A DNA stretch of 64,000 bases, from contig CM055098.1 in assembly GCA_029204225.1 (NCBI GenBank), positions 49,228,277 to 49,292,276 on the forward strand. Reading direction: 5' to 3'. This DNA is from Diphasiastrum complanatum. Its lineage: Eukaryota > Streptophyta > Lycopodiopsida > Lycopodiales > Lycopodiaceae. Shown here piece by piece: positions 46,331-58,738 of this stretch; within the stretch, counting starts at the first letter, position 1, and each line of letters begins with the position of its first letter. The translations under genes and the position numbers were made by a program. Under the pieces are notes generated by a model, which had not been told where the DNA came from, ran no database searches, and was given only the letters and a program-made list of their open reading frames with translations.

Positions 46331-49300
46331 TTAAGCTGCAGCACTCTGCTCTTCTGCAGCAGGCGATACTGGCAGAAGTGTGCATATCAAATTTCGATCA
46401 CCATAGACGTTGTCAACACGTCCTGCAACAAAAATTTTAAGCAACCAAGTTTGAAATTAACAAAGCAAGTTCATAAAGCACAGCGCACATTACTACAGAT
46501 CAAAACCATAAGCCACAACATCAATAAGCTGACCATATAGCAAACTCACCGGTTGAAGGCCAGAATTTAGAAGCGCGAACCCAAGTTGCTGGAAAAGCTG
46601 CCGATTCACGTGAATATGGCTTATTCCAATCATCCGCCAGCACTACTGACGCAGGATGTGGTGCACACTGATATAATCAAAGACCCAGCATAAGTTTTGA
46701 GAGAAATTTGATAATGAATTTCATCTTTCAGTATAGTTCCAGGACTGACCAGTAAACAACAAAATAGATAAATGGACTAGGAAACACAAGAAACTTCAAA
46801 AGAGGATCAGCTCCTTCCTTTCTTGCATAATAAGAGCTAAGAATCTACTAAGATCTGGCTGCAAGATCTAGACTTTGGAGTATGTATATATCAAGTATTT
46901 GACAAAATATGAAAAAATTAAAAAGGAAGTCTTAGAAGAACACTCAATACTGACAATGGACCTCTTCAGGCTACACTACACCCCGAGGCTGGCCACACCT
47001 GGACTTTAAACTCTGTATTTAGCAAGTAGTTCACAAATAGGAAAAATTTGAAAACAAGAATACTCGATATTGACAATGGAGCCTCTTCTGCCTATACCAG
47101 ACCGAAAGCTTGGCCACCCCTCCACCAATGAAGAGAGAAAACCTTTAGTTCTGCTCTCCCAGCATTGAAGGAAGCTGTCAACCACTGACACAGGTGCGAA
47201 TGGTATTTGTGTTGGGGGTGGGAGAGCACTGTCAATTCGTTTCAAATGAACAACTCCAAATAGTGTATTATGTTTGGGTGTTGGCCATGCAAAAACTCTT
47301 ATTGAGAGCACCAAACATTCCTGTTAAGACCTGTAAAAATCTGTTGACCTTTCAAATCTTACTTTTAAAACATTGATGCCTGGATTGGCGACCCCTGATT
47401 CGATGGCTTGGATTTCCCCTCTGATAGATATCATTGCATCACAAAAACGATCCAGCTCCGCCTAGTCCATCGGTAACCAAATTCAGAAAACCATAACATT
47501 ATGCAATTGTTCGTAACCTTTCTCCAGTTAAAGTTAGAATAATAAAAGATGAACTACCGATCCATAAGATGAACAGGAACAAAAGTTTCATCTTCCTAGA
47601 AAAAGATCACAGTTGCCATACCTTGCTTTCACTTTCAGTGGGCTCAATCATCAAGGTTCCAGGCACAGGCCATGACATGGTCGGTGCATGGAATCCATAG
47701 TCCATGAGACGCTTGGCAACATCCTCTGGTTCGATGCCAGCAGTTCCCTGGAATAATAGCACGAGTAGGAGTTGGATAAAATCCATTCCAGAAAATAACC
47801 AAGACTGCAAATACATGAAATATATAGCAAAAACTGGCCTTAAAATTTACCTTGAAACTTCTTAAGTCAATGATAAATTCATGAGCACAAGTCCCGCTCC
47901 CACCACGAAAAAGCACCCGGTAATGACCCTGCCAGTTTCATGAAGAGTTAATGAATGACTTATAAAAAATCAGAACTCAACAATGTTCGATGTATTGAAA
48001 TGACTATTTATGGAGCACGAATGGTTATACCTCCAGACGTTTAGCCATATAATTGGCATTTAATATTGCGAGTTTTGATGCAGCAGTCAAGCCTTTTGAG
48101 CCCATCATTGCAATGTACGAATACGATATGGGTAAAATTAATGCAGAACCCCACGGAGCAGCAGAAATAGAACCAAGAGGTTTTCTACTCTCTGGCGGGG
48201 GAATACCACCCGTAGGAACCTGTCAAAAACAATTTGTTAAACAGAAGAGCCTTGTACAGGCTTCCCTATGAAAATTATAGATATAAAGACCTTACGTTGC
48301 AACGTGGTTACAGTATGGAAGACTTGATGACTGATGACGCTATGTGCTACTTGATTTTTTGGCATATTTTTCCCTCAATCTTTGATACATGATTCAAAAC
48401 TCTTATGGCAACTTCTTAAGTTTTACAAAGTTCCGGATTATAAGAAGGTTCTATTTAGATGGACCCCATTACTGAACGTGTTAGGTGAAAAACAGAAATC
48501 TGCTGCTCATGATTCCATCAAGTGCAACCAACAGCATAACATCTGTGTTCAATAAAATCTCTTCCACAAAGGAGTAACCTATTGTTTCAATGACATGATC
48601 GAGCGGCGCTAAACGTTGACAAATCAAGCGGCTTATTTCAGCATAGATTTAGACAGATATCCAATCTTTCACACAAACCAAAAATCACAGATTTCCATAT
48701 TTAAAAGACGTTCTTTCTATGCTGTATCAGATAACAGGTGACTTTCAATAATAGAAAAAAGTTTGATGAGAAGAAATTGCACCACAGGGTGGGAAGGCAA
48801 ATAAGGAGCAAGGTGCCTTTTAACTCCAATTGGGCCCATGCCAGGCCCTCCACCTCCATGAGGTATGCAAAAGGTCTTGTGCAGATTCAAATGGCATACA
48901 TCTGCTCCAATATGACCAGGGCTTGTCAAGCCAACCTGATATGCAAGCACAACCATATAGTGTAAAAAAAATCAGCAACTCTTCCATGGAACATGAGGTT
49001 GCAAGTGAAAATAAGCACCATTTTATCAATTATGTAAGAAAGGCCTTCTGATTTCTGTCTAACAAGGGCAGTAGATCGTAAAATATATGCTGATTCTTAA
49101 GAGCGTACAACTCAGCACAACCAAAGAATGTTCCACACCTGTGCATTCATGTTTGCTCCATCCATGTATACTTGTCCACCAAATTGATGAATAATCCTAC
49201 AGATCTCATCAATTCCTTCCTCATACACACCATGTGTTGAAGGATAAGTCACCTGTCAAATCCGTGCACCTCAGTTACTTTCTGAAGGTTTTGCCCACCA

Positions 49301-52300
49301 TATGTTTAATAGTCAAGGAAAAATCAAAAGAAGAAAATGTACATAATTTACATTTTTCACTAGATTGTCTTTAAAGGGCTCTAGAAACTTCCAGTAAATG
49401 CAACATGTGCGGCTTCCAAACGTGGAGGACTAGGCGATTCATGATCTGCAATATAAAGCTAATCTAGGTGGTCTGCGTCCATCTTTCTTTCAACTAGGAA
49501 TCCAGGCACAACCAGGACAAACTAAAGATAGAATTATGACAATCACAAGTTGTAAGTATAGCCAAGTTTAATTTGTTAGAATAAAATAACAAATTAATTC
49601 CAACCCAGCAAAGCATCCTCCTGACTTCAAATCAGTACTAGTTGTATTCATCATAGTTTTTCTGAGATCAATGTTGTCAAAATTAGAAAGCCCACAATCA
49701 TAATTCGTCAACGTGGACTTTCTGTGTAACTGCAAAAGCCGGATTTGGAGTCAACAAGAAGTCTTGGCTCAGAAGCTAGACATAGATATGCCTACAACTA
49801 CCATTGGCACTCGAGAAGGGACAGGCACACTCATAAAGACAGGCCAATTTCAGTCCCAAACTAATTCAAATCAGGATTCACTTCTCCAAGGTGAATGGTA
49901 AACTCAACCACGCCAATGCTAGCACAGAGCAAAGCGATAGAAGCCAAGAGTAGGGTATTATTCTATTTGAAATACTGATTAAAATATCAATTGATGATGT
50001 ACATCATAACATTCAGGCAGCATCATCTTTAGCGAGGATCTTGTACAACCGCCTACCATACGTAGAGCCATCATACTGTGACTGTCATTTAACTACATCA
50101 AGAAGAGACTTAGTCAAGGATCAAGTTTGCATGATTCTCTTCCACTCCAGTCTCAAACATTCGATTATTACAGGGTAAAACAAATGCAGGCATCTCGAAA
50201 AACAAATTGGTTATATATAAAACACCCCTGAACAAGAGTTGTAAGCCATTACATTTGCCTTTGATAAGTAGACTCACTACACTGTTGCCCATGCACGGGC
50301 TTCCATGAACACCCCCACATATATTTTCACCGTTTCTCTTTCCAACCCCAATATATTCTAATTGCTACCTATTTAATCTCAATGTTGAAATTTCGGCCAC
50401 GCCTATTCATCTGACCCACCACCAGCATCCACTTCACATCCAGTTTACTCATATGTTGATGGTCATTTACACCAACATAATGCCCTTAGTATTCTGAGTA
50501 CCTTACGTATGAGACCCCAATCCTTGCCATGCACATCCTTCCCACATAGGCCATTTTGTTTCCCTCATTTGAATAGATAAGTACTGCCCTAGAATGAAAA
50601 AAGAATTGTATGCTCTCATCTGATCTTCTTTGCACCAAGACAAGTGCTCCCATACACCATTCGCAAAACATAATGGTGCTTAGAACATTATTCTCTTCCT
50701 AACTGGTTGTGGCTTAACATCTCCATGGATTTTATTATGGGTTTACTCATTACAGGGAGGGCACTAAGCTTGCAGGTGGTTTGTTGACAAATCCTCTAAC
50801 AAGGCTCATTTCCTCATTGTCTGGAACACCATTTTTGAAGAGCAATGTCATGGATCACATATCTGTCCAAAGGGACCAAGAGAACCCCCACAACAGAACC
50901 AAAAAAACTAAGGAAAACTCCGTTGCATGGACTGATATCCCATGCCAAGCCATCAAAGGACCTAGAAACCACCAAAAGGCATACACATGAGCTCTATCGC
51001 ATATAACGATATTTCATGCCAACCTGATTAATCATGAGTGCCATCTGAATGCAATAGTAGGCCAGGAACGCCAGAAAATAGTCTCACTCTATTTGGAAAA
51101 ACCATGAATGCCCAATAACAACTACAATGAATAACTCGAAAAAAGAAAAAAGGTTGACTATGCAACCTCTGAAAATGTATTTGTCAGAAAATGATATAGA
51201 AAAAGTATGCATACAATAAAGTGACGAGAACCTGAAAAACTTGGCAAGGTATACATAAGGAAAGAGTCTCTTGCCCTAACCGCAAAGGGATACAAAGTAT
51301 AAATAGAAACATCGTGTCTAGGATAGTACCCGAGATTAGAAAAGAGAAATGCAATCTTCAACCTTATAGAGTCCACCCAGAAATTCTCAGGCCATCAATT
51401 TCATGATGCATAGCACAGACCAATTACTATAACATCCCTAGGTACTCTTAACCAATTAAGTACTTTACAATAGGCAACACTTCACCTCCAACACTATTTT
51501 TGTGAACCATGCATTTCTAATTTCAGCATGAAGCTTAAAATTCCACTCTAAGCTTTTAAGTTCACATAGCTCCTTAATTAAAAATTTCCATTCTCAGTTC
51601 TGAGGGAAGAGTGAGGGGGGAGACAGACCATCACATTTATGCAACCAGAATGCAACTCCTAAGAGCATCCCTTGTCGATGATAATAGTGTTAGATGGAAA
51701 TGCTGACAAAAAACTTTTCTTCGCTACAAAAAACATTTCTTTCTGGTTCTTTAAAGACCTTCAGGATGAAATGAGATGGAGGAAGGAGATATCATTGCGT
51801 ACCATTAAAGCAGAAAGATTGTCCTTATTTGCCTCTGCAGCTCGTCTTAATTCGACTATGTCCACATTTCCCTTCTCATCAGTACCAACTGCTACAATCT
51901 CCATTCCACACATGGCAGCACTGGCAGGGTTGGTGCCATGTGCTGACACTGGAATGATACAAACATTCCGATGTGCCTCTCCTCGTGCCTGCCAGTATTT
52001 GTAGTTAGATTTGTAATAACTTCAGAGCACTGTTAATATAAATGCTCCAACAAGACAGACATTTGTAACAAAATCCACTAAGAATTGATGCTACAAGGAT
52101 AAAATGTTCACATGGTGATATGCACGGATGACCATTAATCCAGCATACTCTCCAGCAGCACCAGCATTGGGCTGCAAAGAGACTGAATCGAAGCCAGTAA
52201 TTTCGCACAGAAAGTTACCCAAATCAGTAAACAATTCCTGTCATACAGCAGAGTTATGTAAGCCTCAGTGCATAGTCCATAATTGGAGTTTCAGATTCTA

Positions 52301-55300
52301 TTATTTAGAGATACAGCACCCTGTCATGGCACACAACTTACGAAACTAACCTGATAACCTTGAGTTTGATCCAGTGGGGCAAAAGGGTGAATGTTTGCAA
52401 ATTCGGGCATTGTAACTGGCATCATCTCAACAGTGGCATTAAGCTTCATAGTGCAAGATCCAAGAGGAATCATGCTGTGGGTAAGAGATAAATCCTTGGC
52501 CTGCAATCTATGAAGGTATCGCAGTAGCTCATGCTCTGTATGATACCTGCAAAAGAGGAGATATTGCCAAGCAAAGGACATCTCAATACACTGACATCAA
52601 GAAGAGAGAAAAGCCCTCCTTAAAAACCAAAAAAAAACATTCTTTGTAAAAGAACACGTAAAGCTTACATAATAAAGATATGATGGGTCAGGAAAGCACT
52701 AAACTCTCCTGGACGTAAAGACAATTACCATGAAGTACATTCTTTGCAAAGAAACCTCACTGCTTACATATTAAAGATAGGATGGGTCAGGTAAGCACTT
52801 TCTCGCACCAAAACACTGGGTATGGAGACTTCTGCTTCCAAAGCAACTGCTTCAGCAGTTAAGTCCTGAAAGAAATTCTCCAAAACATGAGCCGAAACTT
52901 ACAGTAACAAGATTTGTGGACGTTCTTCATGAGTAAGTAAAACTCTTACAGTTTTTCCTTTCGAGAAAATTTGCAAAAGCTGGTCAACATCTACCAAAGT
53001 GGTGGTCTCATCAAATGACACAGTTACCTGCAATATCAGAAAAACATCTTGAACACATCAACCAGGCAGGCTGACTGCGAGATCATTTACATAATATACC
53101 ATATGAATTTTACGATGTACTTGTGCAAGAGTATCACAATATTCCATGCCTAGGCAAAAGCTTCCAGTCGTAGGCCATGAATAGCAATTGATAAGAGAAA
53201 GTAATGAACATTGTTATGAAAATTCTATTTCTGCTTGATAAAGCATGTTATCAATGTTAAAATATGACTATTGAACTTGACTACCAGGAGAAAAATAACC
53301 ACCCAATGCAGTTGCTAGTTGATTAGCTCATCTTATTTGTGCTTAAAAAATCTGATAGTAAAGGTTCACTTTTTTGTCATTTCAAGGTAAATCTAGTGCA
53401 AATGTGGAAGTTACAAGGGGCATGGATAAATTAATGACTCGATTCCAAATGTAGTGTGTTTCAAAGAAACCATGACACAGATTCAATACAAGGATCAAAC
53501 AAATCTGTTTATGTGAAATCACAGGACTCGTATTCCCAAAAATCACAGAACAAGAATTGAGACGATTCTTAAGCATTTATCTTCTTTAGATATGCTCTGA
53601 ATGGTCCCTTGCCTGATCAAATCACTTACACGAACTTCATATCAGATGTTCTTCCAAGTCCTAATCGGGAGTTTATTAACTTACACTGTTCTCATCAAGC
53701 ACACGCAGATTGACCCCCTGCTCAATTCCAGCGTCTGCCCATTGTTGTGCTTGCCCATGACCCACAACAATTTTTACAGTATCAAAAAACGATCTGCTGC
53801 CTAGATGGAAACCTTCCAACTTTGCAATCCCTGTTGCAAAAACTGATGCCAAGCCGTGCACACGATCTGCAATAACCTTGAGGCCATCTGGACCATGATA
53901 GACAGCATACATCGCAGACATATTGGCCAGCAAGGCCTGCATACCAGGTTTCAATCCTCAATCGTCAAAGCTTTGAAGGACTTAAATCAGAACCATCAAA
54001 GCAAATGATTCATAACATGTCAAAGAAATTAACTAGAACAAGATGCCTAAATCTTGGGGTGCTGAATTTAAGTACATGTACAAGCTAAAGTCTCCAGTAA
54101 TCTTCAAAAATACATTGATAATAGTCACCCATAAATTTCAATTTGCGGTGAATACCTGCGCAGTACAGATATTGCTGGTCGCCTTGTCGCGTCTAATATG
54201 TTGCTCGCGTGTTTGCATTGCCATGCGCAAAGCTGGATTCCCCGTTGAATCCACACTCATCCCGATGATGCGCCCAGGCATCAACCGTTTGTACTCCTGT
54301 GAAGTCGCCAAGAACGCAGCATGAGGACCTCCATAGCCCATTGGTACACCGAAACGTTGCGCCGACCCCACGGCCATATCTGCCCCGAGCTCTCCTGGCG
54401 GTTTAAGAACGGTGAGAGCCAGCAAGTCTGTAGCCATTACTACCTTTGCACCGTAAGTGTGAGCATTGCTAATGACTTCGGAATAGTCCAAGATATCTCC
54501 ATCAGTTCCAGGGTACTGTAGCAGCACTCCACAGACATTGTTCCCTCTGTAGTCGAAATCCTTCGGCTCAGCCACTATCACGTTCAATCCCAGGGCTCCA
54601 GCGCGTGTCTGACAAACATCAATAGTCTGCGGATGGCAATTTTTAGCAACAAAAAATGTTGTCCGCTTACCCCTACCAATGCTGCTACACATTGACATGG
54701 CTTCCGCGGCGGCTGTGCCTTCGTCAAGCAAAGAAGCATTGGACATTGGCAGGCCAGTAAAGTCAGTGATCATAGTTTGAAAATTGAGAAGCGATTCCAG
54801 TCTCCCTTGGGCAATTTCTGCTTGATAGGGTGTATACTGAGTATACCAGCCCGGATTCTCCATAATATTACGAAGAATAACAGGAGGAACAATGGTGCCA
54901 TAATATCCCATTCCTAGATAAGACTTAAATACCTTGTTCTTGGAGGCTAAACTTTTTGTGTGAGCAAGCATCTGGCTCTCTGTCAATCCCTCATCAAACT
55001 TGCTCAGTTTTAGAGGAGGACTTCTGATAGATTTTGGAACAGTGGAATCAATAAGGTCATCTAAGCTGGAAAACCCACAGAGTTCAGACATGGCTTGCTG
55101 TTCATCAGGCGTGACGCTATTATGGCGTCTTGGGAAGCTATCGCTAGGCTTGAGAGCCTCAAGCGAGATCGACCTCACAAGCGAGGGCAAAATTCTCATC
55201 CGAGAAAAATCTTGAATCAAAACCTCATCGCAGAGCCTAATTGAAGCCGACCTCCGACGCAGATCTGAGGCTCCCGATGACCTCGCAGCAGAGGAAATAG

Positions 55301-55358
55301 ATCCTCGCAGCGCCAGCTGCAGCAAACGACGTCCCGCCATCCTCCCAGCACGATCCAT
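46331..55358 (-). CDS. GLDP: Glycine dehydrogenase (decarboxylating), P-protein, mitochondrial
   Basis: PLP-dependent P-protein of the glycine cleavage system. It decarboxylates glycine and passes the aminomethyl group to H-protein lipoate in the mitochondrial matrix, the core of photorespiration. I resolve 15 coding exons, all with GT-AG borders and phase-consistent joins: 54156-55358, 53685-53936, 52950-53027, 52768-52865, 52351-52546, 52112-52237, 51803-51988, 49139-49252, 48783-48935, 48031-48219, 47851-47928, 47622-47747, 47363-47461, 46550-46667, 46331-46422. They sum to 1035 residues, the usual plant length (about 1035-1060). The N-terminus is Arg/Ser-rich without acidic residues near the start ([20 protein letters not shown]), as in a presequence. 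The PLP lysine is about residue 771 in [20 protein letters not shown]. The start ATG at 55356-55358 is the first in frame; upstream codons come only from the TCGA repeat. No lesion was seen. Confidence 0.97.
49253..51802 (-). other. Large intron 7 of the P-protein gene (2.55 kb)
   Basis: The longest intron of the gene, with a GTACGC donor at 51802 and a TGACAG acceptor at 49253. Other introns range from under 0.1 to about 1 kb. I found no recognisable transposon or nested gene in it, only short chance frames. Confidence 0.85.
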
Positions 55359-55373
55359 CACTGCTCTCTCGAG

Positions 55374-55398
55374 CGATCGATCGATCGATCGATCGATC
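55374..55398. repeat. (TCGA)n tract in the P-protein 5' leader
   Basis: About six TCGA/GATC units just upstream of the start codon, next to a CT-rich stretch (55399-55460). In frame with the protein it would read DRSIDRS, but no ATG precedes it, so it is probably untranslated leader. Confidence 0.92.
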
Positions 55399-55667
55399 TC
55401 TCTCTCGACGAGCAAAAAGCAAAGGCTAATTGTCTCTCTTTCTCTCTGTTTCTCGTCTTTGTTTCTGTTTTGAAGAAATATATTGTCGTCTAGAAACGTG
55501 ACTTGGAATTTGGAAGGTGGGAGCGGGTAGGTGGCGAGGAGGTCGGAAACATTTTTGGGTAGGTCGGTTCACCGGTGAAGTAGGTCAGTGACGGGGGTAT
55601 GTCTCTATGAAAAGTGCACCCCCACCCCCAAGGGAAATGCTTAAGGAGTGCACTACAGGGGCACTGG

Positions 55668-55722
55668 CCCCACGCCATCCAAGGGAAACAAATATATATC
55701 TTTGCCCTTGGATGGTGTGGGA
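55668..55722. promoter_or_regulatory. Strong hairpin upstream of the P-protein gene
   Basis: Arms 55668-55685 and 55705-55722 pair at 16 of 18 positions (core CCATCCAAGGG with CCCTTGGATGG) around a 19-base AT-rich loop. It lies about 310-365 bp upstream of the ATG. It could be a remnant miniature element or a structured promoter element; no termini were identified. Coding frames across it are chance. Confidence 0.6.
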
Positions 55723-55799
55723 CATATGCAGCACAGGCACCCCACCCCTGACCCAGGTGTTGTTTGCCATTTAAGGCCATCCCAAAGGAGAGAGAAACA

Positions 55800-56949
55800 T
55801 ATCAAAATTGTATAAAGCACAAAGCCTAGTCTTAAAACTTACCCTCTCAAATTAAAGTCAAAGTTTGTGTTCAAAGCCAAACTTATTTTGACTTCCTATA
55901 TATGACTTCCTCTATATATGACTTCCTTTGTTTTATAGGGTTTAAAATTCTTGGAACAGTCATTCGAAAGGCCTTGACCCTCAATGTATTGTGGAATGGT
56001 CTTTTTTATGGCCTTTTGCCCTTCAAATGAAGGTCATTTAAATAATGCACCCTTCACATGTGATAGGAAAGAGTTGGGCATTCCTTCAGTTTAGGGAAAC
56101 CTTTAGAAAGATACGTGTGAAGAAGTGTATAGATCATGGTTTAATTAAAAAATACCTTTTTCTGTGTGGTACTTATTTAATCAATGTATGATTTGAAGGG
56201 TGAAATAGGGTTATACCCTTCAAAGCATTTTTTTTTGAAGGGTAGAGTTGCCCTTCAATCTAGAGCAATGAAAGGAAGACTCCTTTTTAGGTTAAATTTT
56301 TCCTATGAGTCTTGCTTATGTATCTTATGTGTCATGATCTATGTGCTCAAATTTTTTTACAACCCTTTTATGAGCACAATGTTCCTATGCCCAAAAAAAA
56401 AAACAAAATTTGGACTCTACATTTCATATAATGCCAAAACAATAGGTGAGGTCACTATTAAATTTTATAATATGCGAAGAAAAAAATATAGGTGAGGTCA
56501 TAAAATATAAATGAACTCATAAAATAATTGCAAGATTTAATACACGAAGGAATATTTTGAGCAAATCATTTATCTTTAACAAAAATGATAACCTTTATTT
56601 GAAAAGGAAGGTATGGACTTCAAATTCCAAACCTTGGCCCATCTCATCCTTCATGCCCCCAAAAACGCATAAATCTTTTCATTCTTACATTAGAGAGGTA
56701 TATTCCCAAAACATGGGAGTTGGTTGGCCTTGCATCATCCTTGGGCCCATCTCACCCTCCATCCCCCCAAATCTTTGGCATCAAACTTCATAAAAAGCAT
56801 AATGCATTCATTTCAAAGATAGAGCATATATCGTATCCCCAACTACCATGTCAAGTGCATTATATCTTTGGCATTTTGTGTCTCATCCAAGGGTGAAAGA
56901 GGCTTTAAGTGATGCCATCAATTATCCACCACCATTGGATGAGAGTAGG
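55800..56949. other. Upstream intergenic sequence
   Basis: AT-rich, without a gene that I can support. A block at about 56905-56949 (ATGCCATCAATTATCC onward) recurs at about 59671-59711 beyond the inserted LTR element. Confidence 0.5.
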
Positions 56950-57862
56950 TGTTGCACCGGCGCCTCAAAGGGCGCTGGGACTTGAGTGGTTTCCCCAACA
57001 CGCGCTTAAGTCTTACATTCATCCATCATGCACTTACGTAAAAGCCAACTCAGAAACGTAACAAGCTTAACCATTCAGACTTAAGAAAACTGGAATTCCA
57101 ACCAACCCGAAAGCCAACTCAAAATCCGTCCCCAAAAGGTAACCAAAGGCAAAGACCAGTCACACAAGAAACCCAAGGCATAGTGGTCGCCAAACTGACC
57201 AATTGGCATAGCGGCAAGCCACTCGTCGATGACGAGGACCCTTAGGCACCGACGACACAAAAAGGTTGTAGTAAGGGTCCTTCCACTTGGACCAGTCCCG
57301 GAGGCAAAACCGAAATGGTAATCATCCCCAAGGATCAACTTTATTAGATTTGGAAGAGGTTACATTCATACATAGACTGACCGGTCTCGGGGCCACCAAC
57401 ATGTGCTGGGCATTGTGCCTGGCTCGTGCTGGTAGAGGGAGCTGAGACCTGGCGACTGGATTCCTGGCGCTGGTTGAGTTGCCCAAGTTTCTATCTGCCG
57501 GACTCCCCCTATAGTACTGTGATTCGGCGCACCCCCTCTGGTTTGAAACATAGTGCTTTCTGGTAAAGCACGCTGTTTAGGACTTAGTTTTTATTTTGCT
57601 GATTAAGTCTGGCAAGCCTGGTAGAATCAGTCTGGCTCCCGGACATGGATCTCGGGAGTCGTCCCGGCGGCATAATCAACTTGCTTTCATGACTAGGCCA
57701 TGACTTGAGCTCCAGAGCTAGATCATGACTTGTGACTACTTGACTGGCTCACCACAGATCGGAGGCTCAGTCCTTGACGTTCTAACTTGCTCTGGGACCT
57801 TAGAGAGTGTCACCCCTTAGAGTCTTACAGGGCACGCTGGGTGCACCCGAGTCAGCTTTACA
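56950..57862 (-). repeat. 3' LTR of the non-autonomous element
   Basis: Direct repeat of 58739-59654. Short frames inside each copy differ only by substitutions and small indels. Confidence 0.88.
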
Positions 57863-58257
57863 ACATCCTCCCCTCGTTTGAGAAAGCTGATGTCCTCATC
57901 AGGGCCAAACTAGAACCTAAGACTCATGGCACGGGCTTAATTCACTGGCCAGACTTTATTCACATATACAAGGGCAGGGGCTTGATTCACCGGCCAAAGG
58001 AGACCAACTGTAAAGAGAAGTAAAAATATTGTGTTTGCACCCAGCACAGGAAAAGTGTGGATCTAGTTCACTTACGTAAAACCTGTGTAAAGCTGTTGCA
58101 CTTAGACATTAGACTGAAGCTCACTCCTCGATGAGAAATGCGGCTTACTTTATTAACATGAAAGAAAAAGGTACTTACGGCTCCCTTAAGCCTCAGATAT
58201 GTCGTTTTTGTCGCACGTCTAGATGAATTAGCCCACGGAGAAACATCCATCCAACCA

Positions 58258-58670
58258 TCTGTGCTTTCACCATTAAGGAGCACATTGCCTCAGTCACGCC
58301 CCACCACTTTTTGGTCGATAGCCCTTATAGCTAAATGATCGGCAGCTATCCCGCACCGGCAGCTAACCACCCGTGCTTTACACTCGAATTCGAGCAGCAT
58401 CTCTATATCAATGGTTAATCCGTACAGTTCAAATATGTCACCCCGCACCCCACAAGACACAGACCGTGCTTTCACCAACCTAATGGCAGCACATTGCCTC
58501 ATATGTCCTACGTGTAGACGGCGCCAGGCCCGAACCGTGGAAACTGACCGTGCTTACACCTCAAGGGCAGCACCTTGCCTCATCAAGTCCCCCGTTTTGC
58601 CGACCACCCCGACCGTGGACGCACCCGTGCTTACACTGTGGGTAGCACCTTGCGCAACAGTTGTCCTGAC
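58258..58670. repeat. Four degenerate copies of an about 45-bp motif
   Basis: GTGCTT(T/A)CACC...GCAGCAC(A/C)TTGCCTCA recurs at about 58260, 58463, 58549 and 58626 inside the non-autonomous element. Spacing of the last three is 77-86 bp. Non-coding; possibly packaging or structural sequence. Confidence 0.6.
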
Positions 58671-58720
58671 AAATCCCAAAACCTGGCCATCCATGTGAGA
58701 CTTGCGTAGCTGACCGACTA

Positions 58721-58736
58721 GTTGGCTCTGATACCA
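58721..58736 (-). other. Primer-binding site of the non-autonomous element
   Basis: TGGTATCAGAGCCAAC on the minus strand, two bases inside the LTR at 58739; complementary to initiator Met-tRNA. Confidence 0.88.
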
Positions 58737-58738
58737 CA

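Noticed and set aside
55359-55415. Longer P-protein N-terminus through the TCGA repeat
   Set aside because: It would need a TTG start; the first in-frame ATG is at 55358, and the sequence after it already makes a sensible presequence.
55490-55780. 96-residue minus-strand frame upstream of the P-protein gene
   Set aside because: Runs through the hairpin and C-rich sequence, has no domain and resembles nothing known.
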